A DNA stretch of 64,000 nt from Mesorhizobium amorphae (lineage in GTDB: Bacteria > Pseudomonadota > Alphaproteobacteria > Rhizobiales > Rhizobiaceae), in assembly GCF_014843845.1 (NCBI RefSeq), contig NZ_JHQS01000024.1, forward strand, positions 168,613 to 232,612, read 5' to 3'. The position numbers and the translations under genes were made by a program. Shown piece after piece: positions 16,853 through 26,508 of the stretch. Each line of letters begins with the position of its first letter. The stretch's first letter is position 1. The notes under the pieces are model-generated. The model made no database searches and was not told the origin of the DNA. It worked only from the letters and a program-made list of their open reading frames with translations.

Positions 16853-18226
16853 ATGGCGCGCGACACAACCGATTTCCGGCCGATCGAAGGCGTCGACGAA
16901 CTTGTCGAGCACCTGGCCGAAGGCAACAAGCCACGCGACAAATGGCGCATCGGCACCGAGCACGAGAAATTCCCCTTCTATGTCGACGGCAACGCGCCGG
17001 TGCCTTATGGCGGCGAGCACGGTATCCGCGCCATCCTCGAAGGCATGCAGGAAAAGCTCGGCTGGGATCCGATCATCGATGACGGCCGCATCATCGGCCT
17101 GGTCGAGCCGACCGGTCAGGGCGCGATCTCGCTGGAGCCCGGCGGCCAGTTCGAACTGTCCGGCGCGCCGCTGGAGTCGATCCACCAGACCTGCCGCGAG
17201 GGCAATGCGCATCTGGCGCAGGTGCGCGAGATCGCCGAGCCCATGGGCATCCGCTTCCTCGGCCTTGGCGGCAGCCCGAAATGGTCGCTGCCCGACACGC
17301 CGAAAATGCCGAAGTCGCGCTACGAGATCATGACGCGCTACATGCCGAAGGTCGGCTCGAAGGGCCTCGACATGATGTACCGCACCTGCACCATCCAGGT
17401 GAATCTCGACTTCGAGAGCGAGGCCGACATGCGCCGCAAGATGCAAGTGTCGCTCAAGCTGCAGCCGCTGTCGACGGCGCTGTTCGCCAACTCGCCCTTC
17501 ACCGAGAGCCGGCCCAACGGATTGCAGAGCTGGCGCGGCGACATCTGGCGCGACACCGACAACCAGCGCTCGGGCCTGCTCGAATTCTGTTTCTCGCCCG
17601 ACTTCGGCTTCGCCGACTATGTCGAATGGGCGCTCGACGTACCGATGTATTTCGTCATCCGCGACGGCCACTATCACGACATGACGCACGTCACCTTCCG
17701 CCAATTCATGGCAGGCGCGGCGCGCAACGAGGTGCCCGACGGGCTGCCGACGATGGGCGACTGGGCGAACCATCTGTCGACGCTGTTCCCGGACGTCCGG
17801 CTGAAGCGCTTCCTCGAAATGCGCGGCGCCGACGGCGGACCGTGGCGGCGCATCTGCGCCCTGCCTGCCTTCTGGGTCGGGCTGCTCTATGACGAGGCGG
17901 CGCTCGACGCGGCCGAGGCATTGACCTCGAGCTGGACCTACAAGGAGGTCCTGGCGATGCGCAATGCGGTGCCCGAGCATGGCATTGCCGCGCCCTTCCG
18001 CAACACGACGCTGCGCGAGATCGCCCGCGACGTGCTGGTCATTTCGCGCATGGGACTGAAGAACCGCGGCAAGAAGAACCGCGACGGCTATGACGAGACC
18101 TCGTTCCTCAACACCCTCGACGAGGTCGTGGCGCGCGGCACCACCAGCGCCGAGGAAATGCTTTCGGCCTACCACACGCGCTGGGGCGGCTCGATCGAGC
18201 CGGTGTTCATGGAATACGCATATTGA
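16853..18226 (+). CDS. gshA: Glutamate-cysteine ligase
   Basis: A 457-residue enzyme for the first step of glutathione synthesis, of the class shared by alphaproteobacteria and plants. Recognisable segments are WRIGTEHEKFPF near residue 40, the glycine-rich GAISLEPGGQFELSGAPL, and MYRTCTIQVNLDFESE. The ATG is preceded by CGGAGGGG at good spacing. It follows rsmE by about 100 bp, a neighbourhood I recall as common in rhizobia. Confidence 0.94.
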   Translation: MARDTTDFRPIEGVDELVEHLAEGNKPRDKWRIGTEHEKFPFYVDGNAPVPYGGEHGIRAILEGMQEKLGWDPIIDDGRIIGLVEPTGQGAISLEPGGQFELSGAPLESIHQTCREGNAHLAQVREIAEPMGIRFLGLGGSPKWSLPDTPKMPKSRYEIMTRYMPKVGSKGLDMMYRTCTIQVNLDFESEADMRRKMQVSLKLQPLSTALFANSPFTESRPNGLQSWRGDIWRDTDNQRSGLLEFCFSPDFGFADYVEWALDVPMYFVIRDGHYHDMTHVTFRQFMAGAARNEVPDGLPTMGDWANHLSTLFPDVRLKRFLEMRGADGGPWRRICALPAFWVGLLYDEAALDAAEALTSSWTYKEVLAMRNAVPEHGIAAPFRNTTLREIARDVLVISRMGLKNRGKKNRDGYDETSFLNTLDEVVARGTTSAEEMLSAYHTRWGGSIEPVFMEYAY

Positions 18227-18281
18227 GCCGGCGGGGCATGGCCCGGCCGTAAAAGCCGCTTCAATCGGCGGTGGAAACAAA

Positions 18282-18383
18282 CTAGAGCGCCGCGCGTCCT
18301 CTCGGACGCACAAAGGACGCTCTAGCACTTTGAATCTACGCATCGTGCTTTCCGAAAATCGATTCCGATTTTCGGGCCGATGC
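18282..18383 (+). repeat. Rhizobial mosaic palindromic repeat
   Basis: Two adjacent palindromic modules in the gshA-DUF937 gap. The first pairs CTAGAGCG (18282) with CGCTCTAG (18318), with GCGTCC/GGACGC inside. The second pairs GCATCG (18340) with CGATGC (18378) and CCGAAAATCG (18352) with CGATTTTCGG (18366). The structure is like the short mosaic intergenic elements known from Rhizobiales. Only one copy is in this window. Confidence 0.6.
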
Positions 18384-18422
18384 GTTAGGTTTCTCCCAAG
18401 AGGATTTCCGGAGGAGAGACCT

Positions 18423-19346
18423 ATGCCTTCCTTGTTCGACATAATGGCGCAAGCCCAGAACGGCAACGGCATGCAGGCGCTTGCCCAGCAGTTCGGGCTT
18501 TCAATGCAGCAGACGCAGTCGGCGGTCGAGGCGCTGCTGCCGGCCTTTTCGCAAGGGCTGCGGCGCAACACCGCCGACCCCTATGGGCTCGGCGCCTTCA
18601 TGACGGCGATGGCCAGCGGCCAGCACGCCAAATATTTCGAGGACGCCACCAGAGCCTTCTCGCCACAAGGCCTTGACGAAGGCAACGGCATTCTGGGGCA
18701 TCTGTTCGGCTCCAAGGACCTGTCGCGCGCCGTGGCCAGCCAGGCGGCGCAGGCGACCGGCCTCAGCCAGCAGGTGCTGCAGCAGATGCTGCCGGCGATG
18801 GCTTCGATGATGATGGGCGGACTGTTCAAGCAGACCACCAACCAGATGCAAGCGGCAGGCGGTTTTGGCGGCGGCGGCAATCCGCTCGGCGAGATCATCG
18901 AGCAGATGATGCGGCAGGCTGGCGGCGGTGCGCAGGCGCCGCAGCAACGCCAGGCGCCGCAACCGCAGAGCCCGATGGACAACCCGCTCGGCAAAGTGCT
19001 GCAGGACATGTTCGGTGGCGCCGCGCAACAGCCTCAGGATCGGCAATCGCAACCGCAGCAGACTGAGAGCCCGTACGGCGACAACCCGCTGGGCAAGATG
19101 TTCGAGGAGATGCTGCGGCAAGGCGGCGGCGGCGGTTTCGGCATGCCGGGCGGCCAGCCCGCGCCACAGGCGCCGCAACCGCGCCAGGCACCGCAGCCGC
19201 AGGCCAATCCGAGCGGCAGGCCGAGGAACCCGTTCGACGATCTGTTCGGCAAGATGTTCGAGACCGGCGCCCAGCAGCGCGACGACTATCAGAAGGGCAT
19301 GGAATCGATCTTCGACCAGTTCAAGCGCGGCATGGACCGGCGGTAA
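18423..19346 (+). CDS. DUF937 protein with repeated NPLG units
   Basis: A 307-residue protein. The first 145 residues are a helical DUF937-type domain (SLFDIMAQAQNGNGMQALAQQFG). The rest is a Gln/Pro/Gly-rich low-complexity tail carrying four spaced copies of an amphipathic unit: NPLGEIIEQMMRQ, NPLGKVLQDMF, NPLGKMFEEMLRQ and NPFDDLFGKMFE. The spacers are of the type QAPQQRQAPQPQ. A strong Shine-Dalgarno (GGAGGAGAG) precedes the ATG. The function is unknown; the repeat layout suggests a multivalent binding tail. Confidence 0.85.
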   Translation: MPSLFDIMAQAQNGNGMQALAQQFGLSMQQTQSAVEALLPAFSQGLRRNTADPYGLGAFMTAMASGQHAKYFEDATRAFSPQGLDEGNGILGHLFGSKDLSRAVASQAAQATGLSQQVLQQMLPAMASMMMGGLFKQTTNQMQAAGGFGGGGNPLGEIIEQMMRQAGGGAQAPQQRQAPQPQSPMDNPLGKVLQDMFGGAAQQPQDRQSQPQQTESPYGDNPLGKMFEEMLRQGGGGGFGMPGGQPAPQAPQPRQAPQPQANPSGRPRNPFDDLFGKMFETGAQQRDDYQKGMESIFDQFKRGMDRR

Positions 19347-19416
19347 GGTCTCTCGCCAACCTAAGCTGCGTTGAGATTCAGGTCAGGCCAGCATCACCCG
19401 ACCACCAGCACTCCTT

Positions 19417-19448
19417 AAAGAAAAGCCCGGTCCTTGGACGGACCGGGC
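19417..19448 (-). terminator. Rho-independent terminator of the DUF1127 gene
   Basis: A 9-bp stem GCCCGGTCC / GGACCGGGC (19425-19433 with 19440-19448) around a six-base loop, followed on the minus strand by TTTTCTTT. It lies 115 bp beyond the DUF1127 stop. Confidence 0.75.
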
Positions 19449-19562
19449 AGGATGCAGGCAGGCCGGCGGGGAACCGGCAGGGAGTGGGAAGCCTGCGATA
19501 AACGTTGGTCGCGCCGAACCTCAAGAAGGTTCACAGGCAACCGAAACAGCAAGCAACCGCGA

Positions 19563-19853
19563 TCAGGCCACCTTGCGGGCGAGATCCTCGATCGTATCGG
19601 CCCGGTCGCTCACGATCGAACGCAGCTTCGCGGTCGGATCGCGGCCGAACGGCAAGTCGATGGCGACGTGCAGGTCGCCGCGCGTCAGGCCGATATCGGC
19701 AAGCTCGGCGTCCGACATCTCGCCGAGGCGATAGAAGGCGCGGCGGTTTTTCCAGGCTTGGTAGGCGTTGGCGACCGCATTGATCACACGCGTCGCAACG
19801 GCCGGACGCGTGGTGATGCGCGAGGTCTCGGTGGCGAAATCATACGTGGTCAT
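19563..19853 (-). CDS. DUF1127 small protein
   Basis: A 96-residue protein with the DUF1127 core AFYRLGEMSDAELADIGLTRGDL at about residues 38-60. An excellent ribosome site (AAGGAGAT) fixes the start at MTTYDFATETSR. DUF1127 proteins are small arginine-rich proteins linked to RNA turnover and to phosphate or central metabolism in alphaproteobacteria. The gene is divergent from an LsrB/VtlR-like regulator, and in Brucella VtlR controls DUF1127 genes, so direct control here is plausible. Terminator at 19417-19448. Confidence 0.9.
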   Translation of the reverse strand: MTTYDFATETSRITTRPAVATRVINAVANAYQAWKNRRAFYRLGEMSDAELADIGLTRGDLHVAIDLPFGRDPTAKLRSIVSDRADTIEDLARKVA

Positions 19854-20030
19854 GTCGATCTCCTTCAGATTCGAACAGACGAAGCCGGCCGATCGGCGCT
19901 GGAGCACAGCGCCGTTCCGGTCTCGATTCACATGCCTTCATGTGGACAATGCGAATTTGCCACGGCCCGATTGATTAATCCAACGAATGTTTCTAATCTT
20001 TAGCATCAACATCAATGATGGATTGACCCG

Positions 20031-20987
20031 ATGAAAGCGCCGCTCGATCTCGATCAGTTGCAGACCTTCATCTCGATTGCCGACACCGGCAGCTTCACCC
20101 GCGCGGCGGAAGAAGTGCATCGGACCCAGTCGGCGGTGTCCATGCAGATGCGTCGGCTGGAGGAGCGGATCGGCAAGCCGCTGTTCGAGAAGGACGGGCG
20201 CACCAACAAGCTGACGGAGGAAGGCGACAAGCTGCTCTCCTACGCGCGACGGCTGCTTTATCTGAACCGCGAAACATTGGCCGCCTTCGACGACCGGCGG
20301 CTCGAAGGCACCATCCGCATCGGTACACCGGACGACTATGCCGACCGCTTCCTGCCCGAGATCATGGCGCGCTTCACGCGCTCCAACCCGCGCGTCGAAC
20401 TGACCGTCATCTGCGAACCAACGCCGGGCCTGGTCGAGCATATCAAGCGCGGCAATCTCGATCTGGCGCTGGTGACGCACAATGACACGCGCGGCCAATC
20501 GGAAGTGGTGCGGCGCGAGCCGCTTTTGTGGGTCACTTCGGCCAACCACGCGACGCATGAGCAGGAGATCCTGCCGATGGCATTCGGCCGGCCGAATTGC
20601 ATCTGGCGGCGCGCCGCCGTCGATGTGCTCGACCGGCAGGCCCGCGAATACCGCATCCTGTTCACCAGCTTCTCGGCCACCGTCATCACCGCCGCGGTCC
20701 TGTCGGGCCTGGCGATTTCGGTGCTGCCGGAATGCGCGCTGAGGCCGGGCATGCGCGTGCTCGGCGAAGCCGACGGCTTCGGCACCCTGCCCGACTGCCG
20801 GATTGGCATCATGCGCGGCCAGACCTCGCAGCCGGAAATCGTCGATGCGCTTGCCCGCCACATCTCGGAAAGCCTCGACAACATTTCCGTGCCGCTCGGC
20901 GAAGAGACGGGAAGCTTCGATTTCGCGGCGCTTGCCTTCACCAAGATCAAGCGGACCAAGCCCAACCAGATCCTGCCAGGCTGGTAG
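20031..20987 (+). CDS. LysR-family regulator, LsrB/VtlR-like
   Basis: A 318-residue LysR-type regulator. The N-terminal helix-turn-helix reads LDLDQLQTFISIADTGSFTR and AVSMQMRRLEERIGKPLFEKDGR, and the effector domain starts with IRIGTPDDYADRFLPEI. These segments resemble, from memory, the LsrB (Sinorhizobium, Agrobacterium) and VtlR (Brucella) group, which controls envelope, oxidative-stress and small-RNA functions. It is divergent from a DUF1127 gene with a 177-bp gap that should hold the binding sites. Assignment to the LysR family is certain; the subgroup is moderately so. Confidence 0.85.
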   Translation: MKAPLDLDQLQTFISIADTGSFTRAAEEVHRTQSAVSMQMRRLEERIGKPLFEKDGRTNKLTEEGDKLLSYARRLLYLNRETLAAFDDRRLEGTIRIGTPDDYADRFLPEIMARFTRSNPRVELTVICEPTPGLVEHIKRGNLDLALVTHNDTRGQSEVVRREPLLWVTSANHATHEQEILPMAFGRPNCIWRRAAVDVLDRQAREYRILFTSFSATVITAAVLSGLAISVLPECALRPGMRVLGEADGFGTLPDCRIGIMRGQTSQPEIVDALARHISESLDNISVPLGEETGSFDFAALAFTKIKRTKPNQILPGW

Positions 20988-20993
20988 GTGGTT

Positions 20994-23207
20994 TCAAGCG
21001 CGTGCGGCAGCCGGCCTGTCGTCTTCCTCTGAGGGCAGGCCCGAAAGGGCGAGCAACTGGGCCGGTTCCAGCGGCGGCGAGAGTAGAAAGCCTTGCAGTT
21101 GCCGGCAGCCCATGGCGACCAGCAGCGTCTTTTGCGCCTCGGTCTCGACGCCCTCGGCGGTGACCTCGACATCAAGCGCGATGGCGAGATCGATCAGCGC
21201 CTTGACGATCGCCGCGGAATTCCCATCGCCGTCGAGGAGCCGCACGAAGGAGCGGTCGATCTTGAGCTTGTCGATGGCATGACGGCGCAGGTAGCCGAGC
21301 GAAGAATAGCCGGTGCCAAAATCGTCGAGCACGATGCCGACGCCCGACTGCCGCAAGGCAGCAAGGGTCGCCCTCGACGTGTCGCCGTTCTCCAAAAGCA
21401 CGCTTTCGGTGATCTCGAGTTGCAGGCGCGTCGGCGCCAAGCCGGTTTCGGCGAGGATCGACGCAACCTGTTCGGGAAAGCCGGCGTCGCGCAATTGCAG
21501 CGGCGACACGTTGACGGCGAGCCATGGCAGTTCGGTGCGCACGGCAAAGCGGCAGGCTTCGAGCAGCACCCATGCGCCGAGCTGGCCGATCATGCCGCGT
21601 TCTTCGGCGATGGCGATGAATTGCACGGCCGGCAATGCGCCGTGGACCTCATGCCCCCAGCGGATCAGTGCTTCCGCGCCGAGGATGGCCTTGCCGTTGG
21701 TGGCGAAGACCGGCTGGTAGGCCAGCTTGATGCCGGTTCCGCCATTCAGCGCCTTGCGAAGCTCGCTCTCGACCTTGCGCTTGCGCAGCAGAAGGTCGTC
21801 CATGTCGCCGGCAAACACCTGATGCCGGCCGCGGCCGTTCTTCTTGGCTTCGTAAAGCGCGATGTCGGCCTTGCGCAGCAGATCGTCGGCATCGGCATCG
21901 GCACCCGACGAGAGCGAAATGCCGATGCTAGCGCTGACGAAGACCTGGTCGTCCATCAGCTTGAACGGCTCCTGCAGTTTCTGCTGCAGCCGCTCGGCGA
22001 TGTCCTCGGCAGCCCTGATATCGCGGATGTCGATGAGGATCAGGGCGAACTCGTCACCGCCCAGCCGCGCCACGGTGTCGACTTCACGGACCGTGTGCTG
22101 AAGCCTGGCCGCGGTCTGGCGTACGAGTTCGTCGCCCGCCGGATGACCGAGCGTATCGTTGATGTGCTTGAACCGGTCAAGATCGATATAGAGCAGCGCC
22201 ACCCTTCCCATGTCATGACCGGTCGTGAGCAGGGCGCGCCGCAGCCGGTCCTCGAACAGGGCCCGGTTGGGCAGGCCTGTAAGCGTATCGTGGAAGGCGA
22301 GGTACTGTGCCTCATCCTGGCTGGTCTGCAGCGCAGACGAGGCGCGGCGCAAGCGGCGCAGCAGAAATGCCAGCACGCTTGCCGCGAGCAGCAGCCCAAC
22401 GATCAAAGCGGGAGCCGTCTTGCGCACCAGCGTCAGACCGGGGCGCTCCTGGTCCCAGCCGATATAACCAAGGATGACACCCCGCGAATCCACCAGAGGA
22501 ATGGTTGCCGAGGCGGCCGGCTGCGACAGGGGCAACAGATGGGCCCTGGCCAGCAGATACTTTTCGGCAATCCTGCCGATGACCGCGTCGTTGATGAATT
22601 CCACCGACACGTGCAGATACTCGCTGCCCGGCTCCTGGGTGAGCCGGTCCGTGCTCGGCACCAGCGGCATGACGCTGAGGATGGCGGGCTTGCCCCCAAG
22701 CGACACAAGGTCTTCGACGGTGGTCTTGACCGGCTCGTCGGACGTATCGTCCTTCGGCGGCTGGGCGATCATCGCGCGCAGCTTTTCGATGGTGGGCTGG
22801 ATGGCGGGCTCGTCCTCGCTATAGACGGATGGGGCGAGCACCTTGCCCTCCCGCATGACATGGACGGGACGGTTGGCGGCATCGAGTAGGTAGACCCGAT
22901 CGTGACCGTAGTAGGAATACATCCAGACACTGAGATTCTCTTCTATCCAGCTCTGGTTGCCGGCCTTGGTGTTGATCACGGAATCGTCCCAGACGGTAAC
23001 GCTTTCCTGCTCGCGCACGACCGCCGCGATCTGATCCTTCAGCCCATTGGCGAAGAAGATCTTCTGCCGTTCGAGCGAGACATGATCGGCTTGGGCGGTG
23101 GCGTAGATGCCAAAGCCGACGACCATCGCCAGCGCAAAGGCGGCGAGCATCAGCACGGTCAGCGTGACCTGGTGCGTCAATGGGCTGCTGTTCGGGCGTG
23201 CGCTCAT
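20994..23207 (-). CDS. Membrane GGDEF-EAL cyclic-di-GMP protein with CHASE4 sensor
   Basis: A 737-residue inner-membrane protein. A first membrane helix (about 15-37) and a second (about 270-290) flank a periplasmic CHASE4-type domain containing ESVTVWDDSV. A GGDEF domain with intact RLGGDEFALI follows, then an EAL domain with intact GAEALIRW, the metal-site DDFGTGYSSLGYL and QGFLLSPP. Both diguanylate cyclase and phosphodiesterase activity are possible. The start MSARPNSSPL with AGGGA upstream is preferred over an ATG 33 bases earlier. Confidence 0.93.
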   Translation of the reverse strand: MSARPNSSPLTHQVTLTVLMLAAFALAMVVGFGIYATAQADHVSLERQKIFFANGLKDQIAAVVREQESVTVWDDSVINTKAGNQSWIEENLSVWMYSYYGHDRVYLLDAANRPVHVMREGKVLAPSVYSEDEPAIQPTIEKLRAMIAQPPKDDTSDEPVKTTVEDLVSLGGKPAILSVMPLVPSTDRLTQEPGSEYLHVSVEFINDAVIGRIAEKYLLARAHLLPLSQPAASATIPLVDSRGVILGYIGWDQERPGLTLVRKTAPALIVGLLLAASVLAFLLRRLRRASSALQTSQDEAQYLAFHDTLTGLPNRALFEDRLRRALLTTGHDMGRVALLYIDLDRFKHINDTLGHPAGDELVRQTAARLQHTVREVDTVARLGGDEFALILIDIRDIRAAEDIAERLQQKLQEPFKLMDDQVFVSASIGISLSSGADADADDLLRKADIALYEAKKNGRGRHQVFAGDMDDLLLRKRKVESELRKALNGGTGIKLAYQPVFATNGKAILGAEALIRWGHEVHGALPAVQFIAIAEERGMIGQLGAWVLLEACRFAVRTELPWLAVNVSPLQLRDAGFPEQVASILAETGLAPTRLQLEITESVLLENGDTSRATLAALRQSGVGIVLDDFGTGYSSLGYLRRHAIDKLKIDRSFVRLLDGDGNSAAIVKALIDLAIALDVEVTAEGVETEAQKTLLVAMGCRQLQGFLLSPPLEPAQLLALSGLPSEEDDRPAAARA

Positions 23208-23264
23208 GCGTCCCTGGCCGTTTGAGTGGCCTCCAGTCAAAGCAAATTGGCCTTAAGATCGCGT

Positions 23265-23270
23265 TATAAT
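23265..23270 (+). promoter_or_regulatory. Candidate -10 box for xseA
   Basis: A perfect TATAAT 60 bp upstream of the xseA start, in the short divergent gap with the GGDEF-EAL gene. No convincing -35 box is seen at the usual distance. Confidence 0.3.
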
Positions 23271-23329
23271 ATTAGCGAGGATTGATGCCCTGCCTTGACG
23301 CAGGCCAACAACCGCTCCCCAATCGAGCC

Positions 23330-24907
23330 ATGAGCGACGCATCCGAATCACGCACCAACGCCACCGAGTACACGGTGAGCGAAATCTCAGGCGCGCTGAA
23401 GCGCACGGTCGAGGACGTCTTCGGCAATGTGCGGGTGCGCGGCGAGATATCGGGCTATCGCGGTCCGCACTCTTCCGGCCATGCCTATTTCGCGCTGAAG
23501 GACGATCGCGCCCGGCTCGACGCGGTGGTGTGGAAAGGCACGATGAGCCGGCTGAAATTCCGCCCCGAGGAAGGGATGGAGGTGATCGCCACCGGCAAGC
23601 TGACCACCTATCCCGGCAAGTCCAACTACCAGATCGTCATCGACAATCTCGAGCCCGCCGGCGCCGGCGCGCTGATGGCATTGCTGGAAGAACGCAAGCG
23701 CCGGCTGCAGGCCGAAGGCCTGTTCGATGCCGGCCGCAAACGGCGGCTGCCGTTCATGCCGCGCACCATCGGCGTCGTCACCTCGCCGACCGGATCGGTG
23801 ATCCGCGACATCATCCACCGGATCAAGGACCGCTTTCCGCTGCATGTGCTGGTCTGGCCGGTCAGGGTGCAGGGCGAGACGGCCGGCGCGGAAGTTACCG
23901 CCGCTGTCAAAGGTTTCAACGCGCTGGCATGGGATGGCGCGATTGCGCAGCCTGACCTGCTGATCGTGGCGCGCGGCGGCGGCAGCCTCGAGGACCTCTG
24001 GGGCTTCAACGACGAGGGCCTGGCGCGGGCGGTCGCCGCCTCGCGCATTCCGGTGATTTCCGCCGTCGGCCACGAGACCGACTGGACGCTGATCGATCTC
24101 GCCGCCGATGTGCGGGCGCCAACGCCGACGGGCGCCGCCGAGATCGCCGTGCCGGTCAAGGCCGATCTCGAGGCGACGCTCGCCAGCCTCGGCGCACGGC
24201 TCAAGACCGCGGCCTCGCGCAATTTCGAGCGCAAGCGCCATGCGGTGCGTGCGGCGGCGCGGGCGCTCCCCTCGCCCGACCAGCTTTTGGCGCTACCGCG
24301 CCGGCGCTTCGACGAGGCGACGAGCCGGCTTGGCCGGGCGCTGTCGGTCAGCATCGAGCGCAAGCGAGCGAGGCTCGCCGGGCAGCGGCTGACGCCGGCC
24401 ACGTTGTCACGACGCATGAACGAGGCCCGCACGCTGACTGGCCGCGACCTTGCCCGCGCGCAAGCGGCGTTCTTCGCCATCGTGCGCGAACGCAGAGCGC
24501 GCTTTGCGCGGACAGTGACGAGGCTATCGCCGGCGCCGATCGCCAGGCGGCAGAAATTGCAGGTGGACGCGCTCGCCGGACTGGCGCGGCGGCAGGATCA
24601 GGCGGTTGCCAGACAGTTGGACCGCCTCCGTGGAAAATTGACGCAAGCCGATCGGCTGCTGGCGACGCTGTCGCACAAGGCGGTGCTGGCGCGCGGCTTC
24701 GCGCTGGTCAAGGACGCCGACGGCGCGGTGATAAAGCTGGCAGCGGAGGTGGCGCCGGGGGCAGCGCTCTCACTGGAATTTGCCGACGGCAACGCGGATG
24801 CGATCGCGACCAGCGGCACGGCGCGGCCGAAGACAATCGACAAGCCGGCCGCCAAATCCGCCGCTGCCAAACCGAAGGAACCGGGCAATCAGGGGTCGCT
24901 TTTTTAG
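23330..24907 (+). CDS. xseA: Exodeoxyribonuclease VII large subunit
   Basis: A 525-residue subunit of ExoVII, which degrades single-stranded DNA during repair. It has an N-terminal OB fold ([29 protein letters not shown]), the catalytic domain with [30 protein letters not shown] and [13 protein letters not shown], a long coiled-coil segment, and a C-terminal domain ending in a low-complexity Lys/Ala tail. The start at [14 protein letters not shown] is more consistent with the family than an in-frame ATG at about 23284. Confidence 0.95.
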   Translation: MSDASESRTNATEYTVSEISGALKRTVEDVFGNVRVRGEISGYRGPHSSGHAYFALKDDRARLDAVVWKGTMSRLKFRPEEGMEVIATGKLTTYPGKSNYQIVIDNLEPAGAGALMALLEERKRRLQAEGLFDAGRKRRLPFMPRTIGVVTSPTGSVIRDIIHRIKDRFPLHVLVWPVRVQGETAGAEVTAAVKGFNALAWDGAIAQPDLLIVARGGGSLEDLWGFNDEGLARAVAASRIPVISAVGHETDWTLIDLAADVRAPTPTGAAEIAVPVKADLEATLASLGARLKTAASRNFERKRHAVRAAARALPSPDQLLALPRRRFDEATSRLGRALSVSIERKRARLAGQRLTPATLSRRMNEARTLTGRDLARAQAAFFAIVRERRARFARTVTRLSPAPIARRQKLQVDALAGLARRQDQAVARQLDRLRGKLTQADRLLATLSHKAVLARGFALVKDADGAVIKLAAEVAPGAALSLEFADGNADAIATSGTARPKTIDKPAAKSAAAKPKEPGNQGSLF

Positions 24908-24915
24908 AGGACGGC

Positions 24916-26040
24916 ATGACCGGATACGATCCGCATCTTCGGACGCCATCGGGCAAGCCGCGCGCCCGCGCCTTCGGCATCCCGTTCGATGGGGCGCCGG
25001 GCACCTTCAACGCCATCACCGACGTATCAGGCGTTTCGGTTGGCTACGCGACGCTGATCTCAGGCGACGGGCCGCTTAGAATCGGCACGGGGCCAGTGCG
25101 CACGGGGGTGACCGCAATCCTGCCGCGGCCGCTCGGCGAACTCGCCACACCGGTGTTCGCCGGCGTCTTCAGCCAGAACGGCAATGGCGAACTGACGGGG
25201 TCGCACATCATCGAGGAAACCGGCGCTTTCAACCTGCCTGTCACCATCACCAACACCCATTCCTGCGGTGTTGCGCGCGACGGCACGCTGCGCTGGATGA
25301 GCCAAGTGCTGCCGGCGGCACTCGACAGCGGCTGGGGCCCGCCGGTGGCGGCCGAGACCTATGACGGCTTCCTCAACGACATCAACGGCCATCATCTGAG
25401 CTTCGAACATGTCGAAGTCGCGCTCGATGCCGCTGCCGGCGGGGCGATCGAGGAAGGCAGCGTCGGCGGTGGCACCGGCATGATCTCATTCGGCTTCAAG
25501 GCCGGGTCCGGCACGGCGTCGCGTGTCGTCGCATGGCAGGGCAGCCGCTACACGGTCGGCGTGTTCGTGCAGGCGAATTTCGGCAAGCGGCGCAATTTCA
25601 CCCTTCGCGGCCTGCGGGCCGGGCTCGATCTCGCGGAGCCGGCGATCCGCGAAGGCACGCCGCACACTGAGAAGGGTTCGATCATCGCCCTCGTCGCCAC
25701 CGACGCGCCGTTCCTGCCGCATCAGATGAAGCGGCTGGCGCGGCGGGTGCCGCTCGGCATCGGCATGACCGGCGGCTTCGGTTACCACAGCTCGGGCGAC
25801 ATTTTTCTCGCCTTCTCGACCGCCAATCCGGAGGCCGCGCTGGCGCCGTCAGGCCGGATCGCGCGCGCCGATTTCATACCGGACGTCGATATCGACCCAT
25901 TCTTCGACGCGGTGGTGCAGGGGGTGGAGGAAGCGATCCTCAATGCGCTGGTCGCCAATGAGGATATGACCGGCCGCGACGGAAATTTCGTGCCGGCGCT
26001 GCCGAAGGCCTGGCTTCAGGCGAAATTCCCAAAGGGATAG
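24916..26040 (+). CDS. DmpA-type P1 family aminopeptidase
   Basis: A 374-residue N-terminal-nucleophile hydrolase of the DmpA/peptidase P1 family (D-aminopeptidase/L-esterase, beta-peptidyl aminopeptidases). The precursor is expected to cut itself before a serine. The conserved cleavage site appears as KG|SIIALVATDAP, with Ser255 as the new N-terminal nucleophile. TNTHSCGVARDG and GSVGGGTGMISFGFK also fit the family. It begins eight bases after the xseA stop, with GAGGACGGC upstream, so the two may be co-transcribed. Confidence 0.9.
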   Translation: MTGYDPHLRTPSGKPRARAFGIPFDGAPGTFNAITDVSGVSVGYATLISGDGPLRIGTGPVRTGVTAILPRPLGELATPVFAGVFSQNGNGELTGSHIIEETGAFNLPVTITNTHSCGVARDGTLRWMSQVLPAALDSGWGPPVAAETYDGFLNDINGHHLSFEHVEVALDAAAGGAIEEGSVGGGTGMISFGFKAGSGTASRVVAWQGSRYTVGVFVQANFGKRRNFTLRGLRAGLDLAEPAIREGTPHTEKGSIIALVATDAPFLPHQMKRLARRVPLGIGMTGGFGYHSSGDIFLAFSTANPEAALAPSGRIARADFIPDVDIDPFFDAVVQGVEEAILNALVANEDMTGRDGNFVPALPKAWLQAKFPKG

Positions 26041-26082
26041 GCGCCCGCAAATGGGCGCCTTGCCCGCCCTGCGGCCGGGCGG
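26040..26082. terminator. Candidate hairpins between convergent genes
   Basis: GGCGCCC (26040-26046) pairs with GGGCGCC (26053-26059), and a second GC-rich stem follows to 26082. They lie between the convergent DmpA-type and DUF768 genes. No clear T-run follows on either strand, so the terminator role is tentative. Confidence 0.35.
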
Positions 26083-26086
26083 CTCG

Positions 26087-26335
26087 TCAGGGTTTGTTCG
26101 AATTCGCTTCGCGCTCTTCGGCCTCGGCCGCCTCTTCGAGACGCGACGCAATCAGTTCCTGGATGTCGCCGACCTCTTCCTGGATATCCTCCAGGGGTAT
26201 GCCGGCCTCAGCAGCCTTGGCCGCACATTCCCTGGCAAGGGTCTCGGCCTGCTTGTCGATCTCTGCCGGCACGGGCTGGCAATGGACCTTCTCGCCAATC
26301 CACCCCTGCAAAAACTCGATCGCATGTTCACTCAT
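26087..26335 (-). CDS. DUF768 small protein
   Basis: An 82-residue acidic, helical protein beginning MSEHAIEFLQGWIGEKVH, the start I associate with DUF768 proteins, which are numerous in Mesorhizobium and of unknown function. It has two cysteines (19 and 37) and a C-terminal glutamate-rich helix. GGGAAGCAG lies before the ATG. It lies next to the left-hand copy of the direct repeat that brackets region 2. Confidence 0.75.
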   Translation of the reverse strand: MSEHAIEFLQGWIGEKVHCQPVPAEIDKQAETLARECAAKAAEAGIPLEDIQEEVGDIQELIASRLEEAAEAEEREANSNKP

Positions 26336-26508
26336 ACTGCTGCTTCCCTAGCGGCTATGCCGGTTGGTAATCATAAACGTCCGCATCTCGCAAAGGATGC
26401 ATGTTCCCATTCCAACCGAGTCGGCCCCGCCCGGCAAGCCGGTCGTGCCCAAGGTCCACAGAGGCGAAGGAGGAAGGTTCAAGGAGCACGCTCTGACTGT
26501 TGAGGGTA

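Noticed and set aside
21093..22889. Long plus-strand frame of 598 codons
   Set aside because: It is antisense to the GGDEF-EAL gene, which shows clear conserved motifs.
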